The notes under the pieces: model-generated | Database searches by the model: none | What the model saw: the letters and a program-made list of their open reading frames with translations, nothing else | Told to the model about the DNA's origin: nothing | NCBI GenBank assembly: GCA_026003895.1 | Contig: BPIC01000003.1 | Coordinates: forward strand, 504,999 to 568,998 | Source: Dehalococcoidia bacterium | GTDB taxonomy: Bacteria; Chloroflexota; Dehalococcoidia; SpSt-223 | DNA length: 64,000 nt | Reading direction: 5' to 3' | Program-made: the position numbers and the translations under genes | Part shown: piece after piece, positions 53,862-62,950 of the stretch | Layout of the letters: every line of letters begins with the position of its first letter | How positions within the stretch are numbered: the first letter of the stretch is position 1

Positions 53862-54610
53862 GTCGCGCCGGAGTCCCCGGGAGCAGGGCCTCCCGGGCGG
53901 CGATCGAGCAGGGTCGCCCCGCCGGACGGCGAGGGTGAACGACGGGACGAGGGTCAGCGGCCGAGGGGTGCGCTCCTCGTGTCGCTGCCTCGGTGTCGCG
54001 CCACGCTCCAGCTTGTCCTGCAGGGCGAACAGGCCCAGCACCGGGTCCTTGAACTGCACCCCGGCCAGGACGTCGGACGCTTCGCGCAGGCGGTCGGCGA
54101 TGAACTCAGCACACCGGCGCAACGTGACGGTGTGGACCCCGCGCTCGGCAGCATCCCCGCGTCCGGCGAACACCACCAGCCGGACGCGACAGCGCATCCC
54201 CCCCCGGCATCGTGAACTCCCGCTGGCCGGCGCCGACGACCGCCCGGGCCTCCTCCTCGACCTGGTCGTCCGGACAGCAGGCCACCCGCCGTAGCGCGAA
54301 CGCCGCCGTGTCCGCCCGCCGCAGCGCCGGGTTCAGCCGCGCCTGGCCTTCCTTGACCTCCCCGATGACCACGTCGACGCCCTCCTCGAAGGCGTGCAGG
54401 GCAGGGGTCGACGCCGAGAAACACCTCGAGTGGCCGAGCGGCGCGCCCGGAGAGTTGCCGCGGTGTGTAGGGGAAACGGACCGCGACGATGTCCAGGTCC
54501 GTCACGTCGTGGTAGCCCCAGCGGTCTGCTGCCCGCACCGGCAGCTCGGCCAGCACGAAATACCCGCTCAACTCGAGGTAGGACTTGACGAGACCGACGG
54601 CGGTGTCCAC
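53811..54610 (-). pseudogene. Possible PD-(D/E)XK-like protein of the copA operon, frameshifted
   Basis: The GTG at 54610 starts LVKSYLELSGYFVLAELPV, then VTDLDIVAVRFP. A shift near 54400 leads to VVIGEVKEGQARLNPALRR (together a D...ExK pattern), and another near 54200 to RVRLVVFAGRGD and FKDPVLGLFALQDKL. Corrected, about 220-250 residues. The final part overlaps array F, so the true stop is probably earlier, near 53930. Nuclease function is only suggested by the motif. Confidence 0.5.
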
Positions 54611-54617
54611 GGCACAC

Positions 54618-55220
54618 CTACCCGCTGGGGGCGGACACCGGTCGCGCCGGCCCGCAAAAGCAGTTGGGATGCTTGTAGTGCTCGGTGCGGTAATACTCGA
54701 TGAGGCGGTCGACCAGGTTGGCGGGGTCGTCGTCGTACAGCACGACGGCGCCGGTCGGCTTGTCGCAGAGCCGCACCAGCGCCTCGACCGCGTCCGCGAC
54801 CCCACCCGTGCCGGTCAGCACCCCGATCAGCCTGCCTTCGTCGTAGGCCATGGCGAACTCGCCGAGCGTGCCGGAGCGGCCGCCGGCGATCACGACGATG
54901 TCCGACGAGCGGATGTTGTCGATCTCGCGGCCCATCAGGCCGGAGCCGGTGTAGATCAGGACGTCGAAGCCCTCGGTCGGCGACCGATACTTCTGGACGT
55001 GCTCGACGAGCGACAGCGCGGGCGAGATGCCGACCACCAACCCCCCGGCCGCCCTCGCGCCCTGCACGGCGGCATAGGGCAGCCCGGGGCAGGCGCCGGT
55101 GATCAAGGTGCAGTCGCGCTCGGCGATGGTGCCGCCCAGCCGGACGAGCTTGGCCCAGTCCTCATCGCCGGACGAGGCGCCGGCCGAGCCCATGACGCCG
55201 ATGGACAGCTTCATGGCCAC
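54618..55220 (-). CDS. LOG-family (TIGR00725-like) nucleotide-binding protein
   Basis: 200 residues. Rossmann-like SIGVMGSAGASSGDEDWAK, then LVVGISPALSLVEH and the LOG catalytic signature AGGRSGTLGEFAMAYDEG (GGxGTxxE). LOG proteins cleave cytokinin-type or other nucleoside 5'-monophosphates; TIGR00725 members have no firm substrate. It is 3 bp downstream of the cupredoxin gene in the copA operon, and a damaged paralogue lies next door. Confidence 0.88.
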   Translation of the reverse strand: MAMKLSIGVMGSAGASSGDEDWAKLVRLGGTIAERDCTLITGACPGLPYAAVQGARAAGGLVVGISPALSLVEHVQKYRSPTEGFDVLIYTGSGLMGREIDNIRSSDIVVIAGGRSGTLGEFAMAYDEGRLIGVLTGTGGVADAVEALVRLCDKPTGAVVLYDDDPANLVDRLIEYYRTEHYKHPNCFCGPARPVSAPSG

Positions 55221-55223
55221 GCC

Positions 55224-55605
55224 TCACTCCACCACCAGCTTGCCCCGGAGCATGCCCATCTGGCAGGCGAACTCGTGCTCGCCGGGCTTCTCCGGCAGGA
55301 ACTCGATCGGCACGGTCTCGCCTTCCGGGAGCCTGGCGCTCTTGTTGAAGTCCGCCAGGACGACCATCTCCGAGCAGGCGGCCGTCTCCTCGCGGCGGAA
55401 GTTCAGCCGCACCGGCTTACCGTGCTGGACGACGATCACGTCGGGCGTGTAGCCGCCCTTGACCAGGATCATCGCCTCCTGGTAGCCGCTCGGAGGTGGC
55501 CGCCGCCGGTAGCCGCCCTGGCGCGCGGCCCCAGAAGAACCAGGCGATCGCCGCGATCAGCGGCCAGCCCGCCCAGGATCGACCAGCGATGTCCGTCGTC
55601 GTCAT
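55224..55605 (-). pseudogene. Membrane-anchored cupredoxin, single-base frameshift
   Basis: The ATG at 55605 overlaps the copA stop (ATGA). An N-terminal helix ([14 protein letters not shown]) is followed by a shift near 55520-55530, then a cupredoxin domain: [37 protein letters not shown] and copper loop GEHEFACQMGMLRG (His, Cys, Met). Corrected length about 126 residues. Probably carries copper to or from CopA on the outer face. Confidence 0.78.
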
Positions 55606-58260
55606 TGCGCTACCTCCCCGGGACGCCACCGCTTCAGGCGGTTGGCGTTCGAGATGACGGTCACCGAGCTGAACGCCATCGCGCGCTGCCGCAGGATCGG
55701 GCGAGAGCAGATGCCGGTGAACGGATAGAGGAGCCCCACGGCGACCGGCAGGCCGAGCGACGTTGTAGACGAAGGCGCCGAACAGGTTCTGGTAGACGTT
55801 CCGCATCGTCGCCCGCGAGATGTCGATCGCCGCGACCACGCCCCGCAGGCTGCCGCTGATCAGGGTCACGTCGGACGCCTCGATCGCGACGTCGGTGCCC
55901 GGTGCCGATGGCGAAGCCGACGTCGGCCTGGGCGAGGGCCGGGGCGTCGTTGATGCCGTCGCCGACCATGCCCGACCGTCTTGCCCTCGAGCTGGAGCTT
56001 GCGGACCTCGGCGCCTTGTCCTGCGGCAGCACCTCGGCCAGCACGCGGTCGATCGCCCACCTGGCGGCGATGGCCGCCGCCGTGCGCCGGTTGTCGCCGG
56101 TGAGCATCACCACCTCGAGCCCGAGCCGCCGCGAGCGGCGCATCGCGGCGATGGATCCGGCTTGACGGTGTCGGCCGACGGCGACGACGCCGGCCGGCGC
56201 GCCGTCGATCGGCGACGAAGATCGGCGTCTTGCCCTCGTCGGCCAGGCGCCGGGCCTCGGCCTCGAGGCGCCGAGCGCGACGCCGCGCTCGGCCATCAGC
56301 GCGGCGTTGCCGAGCAGGACCGTCCGGCCCGTCGACGCGGCCCGACGCCGTGGCCCGGGATCGCGTCGAAGTGCCCCGGGCCTCGAGCCGCCTCGCTCCG
56401 GGCGCCCTGCGACGATCGCCTCGCCAGCGGGTGCTCCGAGCCCGCTCGACGCCGCCGCCAGGCGCAGCAGCTCGTCCGCGTCGACGCCCGGCTCCGCAAC
56501 GACGTCGGTCAACGCCGGCTTGCCGCGGGTGATCGTGCCGGTCTTGTCGAGGACGATCGCGTCGAGCCGCTCGGCGGTCTGGAGGGCGTCGCCGCGACGG
56601 ATCAGGATGCCGTGCTCGGCCGCCTTGCCGATGCCGATCGTGAGCGACATCGGCGTGGCCATGCCCAGTGCGCACGGGCAGGCGATGATCAGCGTCGTGA
56701 CCGCGACGATGCGGCGTAGGCGCAGGCCGGGGCCGGGCCGAAGTCGTACCAGATCACGAAGCCGATGATCGCGAGGATCATGACCGCGGGACTGAAGTAG
56801 CCGAGACCGCGTCGACGAGCCGCTGGATCGGCACCTTCGAGCCTGGGCGTCCTGACCATGCGGACGATCTGGGCCAGCGCGGTGTCCTTGCCGACCTTGG
56901 TGGCGCGGAAGCGAAGGCTGCCGGTCTGGTTCACGTGGCGCCGATGACCTCGTCCCCCGGGCTTGTCGACCGGCATCGACTCGCCGGTGATCATCGATCT
57001 CGTCGACCGCCGAGTGCCCTCGACGACCACGCCGTCGACCGGGATCTTCTCGCCCGGCCGCACGACGACGATGTCGCCGACGACGACCTCCTCGACCGGC
57101 ATGTCGACCTCGCGCCGTCCCGAACGACCCGCGCGGTCTTGGCGCTGCAGGCCGATCAGCTTCTCGATCGCCTCCGACGTGCGGCCTCTCGGCCTTCACC
57201 TCCATCGCCAGCCCGAGCACCACGAGGGCGGTGACCACGACCGTGACGTCGTAGTACACCTCGGTGAACTCCGCGGCGGGAACAGCCACGGGAAGCCAGG
57301 GCGACCGTCGAGTAGAGCCACGCCGGCCGGTGCCGATGGCGATCAGGGTGTGCATGTTCGCCGACCGGTGCTGCAGGGCCGCGCCAGGCGCCGGCGAAGA
57401 ACTGGCCGCCCCGAGTAGGCCAGCACGGCGAGGGCGGCGGCACGCCCATGATCACCCACCAGCCGGCGCGGAGCTGGCGCGCTCCCCCGCGGCAGGAGGT
57501 CCCGCAGACCCGGGGATGAGCCAGGGGTAGGACAGCACCATCGTCGGCGCGGCCGACCGCCGCCGCCGAACCACCACTTCCGCATCAGGGCCGCGGTACT
57601 CGCGCTGCTGGTCCGCCTCCTCGCGGCCCAGGGCCGACTCGGCCGGGGCCGGCGCCTCGCGCGCCTGATAGCCGGCGCTCTCGATGGCCCGACTCAAGCC
57701 GGCGCTATCCACCAAACCGGGCAGGTACTCCACCCGGGCCTGCTCGGTGGCCGGGTTGACGCTGGCCGCCAGCACGCCGGGCGTCTGTTCGAGCGCCCGC
57801 TCGATCCTGGTCACGCAGGAGGCGCAGTACATGCCCTGGATGCCGAGTTGGGTCGACGCGGTACCGACGGTGTACCCCGCCGCCCGGGCGCAGTCGACGA
57901 GGCTTCGCACGCCCGTCTCAGTCGGGTTGAACGCGACCCGCGCGAGCCTTTCGGTCGGATTCACGGTCACCCCGACCACGCCCGGTAGCCCTGCGAGGAG
58001 CTCGCGCAGCCGCGCGGCGCCGTGACGGCCGTCGAGCTCGACGATCGGCAGCTCGATGCTGCGCGGGCCGCCCACGTCCGCCATGCCGGTAGTGGCCGAC
58101 GCGGCGTGCTCGCGATATCGAACTGCCGGAGGCAGCGCTCCGAGCAGAAGTAGTAGGTCGTGAGATCCTCCGTGCGGCTCGCGACGGCGCGGGTCGGCTC
58201 GATCTTCATGCCGCAGATCGGGTCGCGAGCGGCGGCCGGTTGCTTAGTTGCGGTTGCCAT
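55602..58260 (-). pseudogene. copA: YHS-HMA-HMA-CopA copper-transporting P1B ATPase, many frameshifts
   Basis: The ATG at 58260 starts a YHS domain (DPICGMKIEPTRAV, YYFCSERCLRQF). A shift near 58118 leads to two HMA domains, the second with GMYCASCVTRIERAL. The ATPase core follows in pieces: [30 protein letters not shown] (Cu site in helix 6), [11 protein letters not shown] (phospho-Asp), [14 protein letters not shown] and [20 protein letters not shown], ending [11 protein letters not shown]. At least 12 indels interrupt it, mostly short and mutually compensating, with all motifs preserved, which argues for sequence errors. Behind array G. Confidence 0.88.
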
Positions 58261-58307
58261 CCACCCCTCCAATGTGAAGGGCCGGTTGCCCCGAGGTTTG
58301 TGTCTAC

Positions 58308-58362
58308 AGTCTTGGGCCCGAGCCTGAGGGCTTCCTGAGGACCGCCTGAGGCTGGGCTGAGA
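58308..58362 (-). promoter_or_regulatory. CTGAGG array G with -10 box (copA operon)
   Basis: CTGAGG 58324, 58335 and 58346 and CTGAGA 58357 at 11-bp steps; 10 bp to minus-strand -10 AAGACT (58308-58313). 48 bp before the copA start. Confidence 0.9.
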
Positions 58363-58424
58363 GCTCGAATCGCGGGAGCTGGCCGGGCCTCAGCCCGTGT
58401 CGCCAGGCGGCCCTGGCGCCCTCC

Positions 58425-59753
58425 TCAGGCCGGCGGTCGGGACCTGGCCGGGCGGCGCGGGCCGCCGAGATTGAGCGCGAACAGCCCTACGGCCAGGAGC
58501 CCGGCCAGCCCGGACGCGGCCAGGGCCACCGCGGCGCTGCCGGCCGGGAACAGCGGAGGCAGCAGCAGCGGTCCCGTGCGCAGGGCGGCGGCGAGGTTGC
58601 CGAGCGCGAGGGTCGCCCAGACCAGCGCGCCGCTGCGCAGCGGGCGGCGGGCGAAGCCCGGCAGCAGGTTGACGCCCTCCCCGAGGATCAAGAGCGTCAC
58701 GAAGCCGGCGCCGACGACATGCGCTTCGGCCGCCAGCGCCGTCCGGCCGAGCTCTGGCCATGCCCACGCCGCGGCGCCGAGCCCGAGCAGGGCGGCGTCG
58801 ACGACCAGCCAGGCGAACGCGGACAGCCCGTGCCACTGCGCGGCGTCCGCGTGCCAGGGCCGTCGCTCGCCCGGCACAGCGCGCCGCGGCGCGAACACGC
58901 GCAGCCCGATGGTGAACGCGCCGAGCGCCGCCGCCATGCTCGCCAGCCCGAGGGCCGTGGCCGCCGTCAGGCCGGCCAGGTCGCCGCCCAGGCGGAGCAC
59001 CAACCCGGCGATGAGCCAGCCGAGCCCGATCCGGAGCAGGCCGATGTGCGGGGTCGGGGTCCCGAAGTGCAGTGGGAACAGACGCGCGCCCATCCCCACC
59101 GAGATCGCCACGAGGAACCCGTAGATGCCGACTAACGTCGCATAATGGCCCGCCGCGACCGCTTGTCCGGCGGCGCCCGCGGCCAACGCCGCGACCGCCA
59201 CCACGTTGGCCGCGAGCGCGTGCCAGAGCGCGCCACCCGCGGCCGCGAAGAGCGGCAGCACTGACGCGAAGCCGGTCCTGCTGCGCACGGGCGGATCGCC
59301 GCGCAAGGTGAGCGCGAAGAGTCCCAGCCCGACCGTGGCACCCGCCAGCTCCAGCAAGCCGGACAGCACCAGCGCTGCGCCGAGCAGCGGGTGGGGGGTC
59401 TGCGCCTGCCACGGCTGGGTTATGACGCGGAGTACCAGTCCGCCGGCCATCAACGCCAGGACGGTGCGGGCGTGCTCGGGGTGTGCCAGCGGCCGCCCCC
59501 GCAGGCGCGGCAGGAAGTGGAAGCCGACACCGAACACCATCAGGCCCGCCCAACCGAAGAGCTGCGCGTGGCCGTGAGCGTGCCCGGCCGCCGCCCACCA
59601 GGCCCCGAGGGGCAGCCCCAGCGCGATCGCCAGGAACAGCGCCCCGCCCAGCCCGAAGCCGCCCACGAGCGCGAACGCCACCGCGGCCGCGACGAACGGG
59701 AGCCAGACGGCCCCCGCCTGCGACGATGTGTGCACGCCTCCGCCCTTCAGCAC
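58425..59753 (-). CDS. NnrS/haem-copper-type 12-helix membrane protein
   Basis: 442 residues from the GTG at 59753 (GGAG 5 bp upstream); an ATG at 59816 would overlap the upstream gene. About twelve hydrophobic helices. A His-rich helix HAHGHAQLFGWAGLMVFGVG, followed by FHFLPRL, resembles haem/copper ligands of NnrS and cytochrome oxidase subunit I-like proteins; further His at AAGHYATLVG and AEAHVVGAG. NnrS proteins respond to NO stress. Downstream of the small membrane gene in the same orientation. Confidence 0.75.
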   Translation of the reverse strand: MLKGGGVHTSSQAGAVWLPFVAAAVAFALVGGFGLGGALFLAIALGLPLGAWWAAAGHAHGHAQLFGWAGLMVFGVGFHFLPRLRGRPLAHPEHARTVLALMAGGLVLRVITQPWQAQTPHPLLGAALVLSGLLELAGATVGLGLFALTLRGDPPVRSRTGFASVLPLFAAAGGALWHALAANVVAVAALAAGAAGQAVAAGHYATLVGIYGFLVAISVGMGARLFPLHFGTPTPHIGLLRIGLGWLIAGLVLRLGGDLAGLTAATALGLASMAAALGAFTIGLRVFAPRRAVPGERRPWHADAAQWHGLSAFAWLVVDAALLGLGAAAWAWPELGRTALAAEAHVVGAGFVTLLILGEGVNLLPGFARRPLRSGALVWATLALGNLAAALRTGPLLLPPLFPAGSAAVALAASGLAGLLAVGLFALNLGGPRRPARSRPPA

Positions 59754-59787
59754 CTTGGCTCCACGGTAAGGCCGGCCGCCCGCCCGG

Positions 59788-60088
59788 TCACCGCCGGAGG
59801 AGGACGAGCCCGGCAATGGCGAGGAGGAGGCCCCAGCGCAGCCAGTAGAGCGCCTCGGCCCACCAGACCCGCGGCGCCATGGCGTCGAGACGGTGGCGCT
59901 CGAGCATCCCCCAGGCGTGCATGGCGACGCCCACGTCGAGGAGTGGGAGCGCGTAGGGCCCCGACGCCCACGTACTGGGCGGCGAGTGCGCCGAGGCCCG
60001 CCCCCAGGATGCCCGCGCCGACGCCCGAGGCGAGCTCGGCCTGCTTCAGCCGCGCCCGATGCGTGGTCCGGTCGTCGGCTGCGTTCAT
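59788..60088 (-). pseudogene. Small two-helix membrane protein, single-base frameshift
   Basis: ATG at 60088: KQAELASGVGAGILGAGLGA, then a GGGG run near 59958 shifts frame to YALPLLDVGVAMHAWGMLER and VWWAEALYWLRWGLLLAIAG, ending at 59788. One surplus G restores about 99 residues. Function unknown. Preceded by the degenerate array H. Confidence 0.65.
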
Positions 60089-60155
60089 TGCCTGCACCTC
60101 CCGCGGTCGTGGCCCCCTACCTGAGGGTCCGTCGCTCCCGCTCTGCACTCGGCCG

Positions 60156-60194
60156 ATGAGGCCGAGCTGAAGCGCGGCTGCGGATTCCCTGACA
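60156..60194 (-). promoter_or_regulatory. Degenerate CTGAGG array H
   Basis: ATGAGG 60156, CTGAAG 60167, CTGCGG 60178 and CTGACA 60189 keep the 11-bp spacing, 68 bp before the small membrane gene start. The -10 at the expected place (CAGAGC) is weak, so this site is less certain. The rest of 60089-60436 shows no gene. Confidence 0.45.
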
Positions 60195-60436
60195 GTCACG
60201 CCACGTCCCGGCGCGATGCCTCGGCGCCGTCGGTCGCCGGGCGTTGCCGACCCGTTGGACGCACGCGGGCCGACGCGCCCTCGGGCGCACGACCGGCGTT
60301 CCGTTGTCCGGCGCGACTGGGCTGGCAAGCGTGGCCGTTCCGACCTCCCGCACGGAACCAACCCAATCGATCGCCGCCAGGAGCGGTGCCTGCACGCGAA
60401 CTGAGGCCCGGCTGGGGGCTGGAGGCCCGGGGCCAT

Positions 60437-62880
60437 CTAGCTGCCTCCGGGCACGCCCGCCGGCTGGCCGGCCGCCCGGCCCCGCGGTCCGGCTGGGAGG
60501 CCGGCCGTCGGCGCCCCCGTCCAGCGCCAGCCGCGGATCTCGGGCGGGTCGTCGCCGCGCGCGAGGATGTGCTGGCGGTGCTCGATGAGCCGGTCGCGGA
60601 ACGCCTGCTTGGCGTAGGCCGCCGTGGCGCCGAGCTGCGGGACGCGGTCGATCACGTCCATGCGCGAGGTGGAAGCGGTCGATGTCGTTCAGCACCGCCA
60701 TGTCGAACGGGGTCGTCGTGGTGCCCTCCTCCTTGTATCCGCGCACGTGGAGGTTGCGTGGTTGCGTGCGGCGGTAGGTCAGGCGGTGGATCGAGCCACG
60801 GGTAGCCGTGGTAGGCGAAGATCGATCGGCTTGTCGGTGGTGAAGATGGTGTCGAACTCGCGGTCGGAAGCCCGTGCGGGTGCTCGCTCGGCGGCTGCAG
60901 CGTCATGAGGTCGACCACGTTCACGACCCGGACCCGAGCTCCGGGCAGTCGCCGCAGCAGGATCGACCGCCGCGAGCGTCTCGAGCGTCGGCACGTCGCC
61001 CGCGCAGGCCAGCACCACGTCCGGCTCGCCGCCCTCGTCGTTGCTCGCCCACTCCCAGATGCCGACGCCCGTCGTGCAGTGCTTGATCGCCGCGTCCATG
61101 TCGAGGCACTGGAGCTGCCGGCTGCTTGCCGGCGACGATCGACGTTCACGTAGTTGCGGCTGCGCAGGCAGTGGTCCGCACGAGAGCAGGCGTGTTGGCG
61201 TCCGGCGGCAGGTAGACGCGGATCGATGTCGGCCTTCTTGTTCACGCACGAGGTCGATGAAGCCCGGGTCCTGGTGGCTGAAGCCGTTGTGGTCCTGGCG
61301 CCAGACGTGCGAGGTGAGCAGGATAGTTCAGCGAGGCGATCGGGCGGCGCCAGGGGACTCGCGGCACCTTGAGCCACTTCGCGTGCTGGTTGAACATCGA
61401 GTCGACGATGTGGATGAACGCCTCGTAGCACGAGAAGAGCCCGTGCCGGCCGGTGAGCAGGTAGCCCTCCAGCCAGCCCTGGCAGGTGTGCTCGCTGAGG
61501 ATCTCCATCACCCGCCCGTCGGGCGCGAGGTGCTCGTCCTCCGGCGACCGCTCCGGCCACGCGCGGTCGGTGGCCTCGAACAGCGCGTCGAGCCGGTTCG
61601 AGGCGGTCTCGTCGGGGCCGAACACGCGGAAGTTCGCGGTCGGCGTTCGCGCCATCACGTCGCGCAGGAACGCCCGAGGACGCCGCGTCGCCTCGGCCGC
61701 GACGTGCCCGGGTCGGGCACCGCGACCGCGTAGTCGCGGAAGTCGGGCAGCCGCAGGTCCTGCAGCAGCAGTGCCGCCGTTCGCGTGCGGGTTGGCGCCC
61801 ATGCGCCGCGGCCCCGCGGGGCCAGCGCGGCGAGCTCCGGCCGCAGGCCGCCCGCGTCGTCGAACAGCTCCTCCGGCCGGTAGCTCCGCAGCCACCGCTC
61901 GAGCTGCCGCAGAGTGCGCGGGATGCCGCGCACGTCCGCGGAGCGGCACCTGGTGCGAGCGCCACGATCCCTCCGTCTGCTCGCCGTCGACCTCTTCGGG
62001 CCGGTCCAGCCCTTCGGCGTGCGCAGCACGATCATCGGCCAGCGGGGCGCCCGCGGCGCGTCGCCTCGCGCGCCTCGCCGCTGGATTGCGCGGATTCGCT
62101 CGATCACGGGTCGAGCGTCGCGGCCATGCGCTGGTGCATCGCGGCCGGCTCGTCGCCCTCCACGAAGTAGGGCCGTAGCCGTAGCCGTCGAGCAGAGCTC
62201 TCGAGCTCCTCGCGCTGATCGCGCGCCAGCACCGTGGGGTTGGCGATCTTGTAGCCGTTCAGGTGCAGGATCGGCAGCACCGCGCCGTCGTGCACGGGTT
62301 GAGGAACTTGTTCGAGTGCCAGCTCGCGGCGAGCGGGCCGGTCTCCGCCTCGCCGTCGCCCACCACGCAGGCCACGATCAGGTCCGGGTTGTCGAAGGCG
62401 GCGCCGAAGGCGTGCGCGAGCGAGTAGCCGAGCTCGCCGCCCTCGTGGATCGAGCCGGGGTCTCCGGCGCGACGTGGCTCGGCACGCCGCCCGGGAAGGA
62501 GAACTGCTTGAACAGCGCTGCATCCCGTCCCGTCCTGCGGGACGTTCGGGTAGACTCCGAGTAGGTGCCCTCGAGCCAGGAGTTGGCGACAGCGCCGGGC
62601 CCGCCGTGCCCGGGCCCGGCGACGTAGATCATGTTCGAGGTCGTGCTCGTTGATCGACGCGGTTCAGGTGGACGTAGACGAAGTTGAGCCCCGGGGTCGT
62701 GCCCCAGTGGCCGAGCAGCCGCGGCTTGACGTGCTCGAGCCTGAGCGGCTCCCGCAGGAGCGGGTTGTCGAGCAGGTAGATCTGGCCGACCGACAGGTAG
62801 TTCGCGGCGCGCCAGTAGGCGTCGATGAGCCGCACTTGGGAGTCGGAAAGCACCCGCGGCTCGGGAGGAACGTTGGTCAC
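60437..62880 (-). pseudogene. xfp: Phosphoketolase (Xfp family), many frameshifts
   Basis: The GTG at 62880 has AAGGAGG 8 bp upstream and starts [36 protein letters not shown]. Across several frames follow [31 protein letters not shown], the TPP region, and the C-terminal EHTCQGWLEGYLLTGRHGLF, DIFTTDKP-like segment and [16 protein letters not shown]. Length is right for a complete enzyme of about 800 residues. Phosphoketolase splits xylulose 5-phosphate or fructose 6-phosphate to acetyl phosphate. At least ten indels, motifs intact, so probably functional with sequence errors. Paired with ackA. Confidence 0.88.
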
Positions 62881-62950
62881 CGAATGGCCTCCTTACGGTG
62901 TTGTTGGGTCGCCCGCCACGCCTGGGGTGCCGGGGGCGTAATGAGCCGAA

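Noticed and set aside
55602..62880. Programmed frameshifting in copA and phosphoketolase
   Set aside because: There are too many sites, no slippery sequence plus structure, and shifts occur in both directions.
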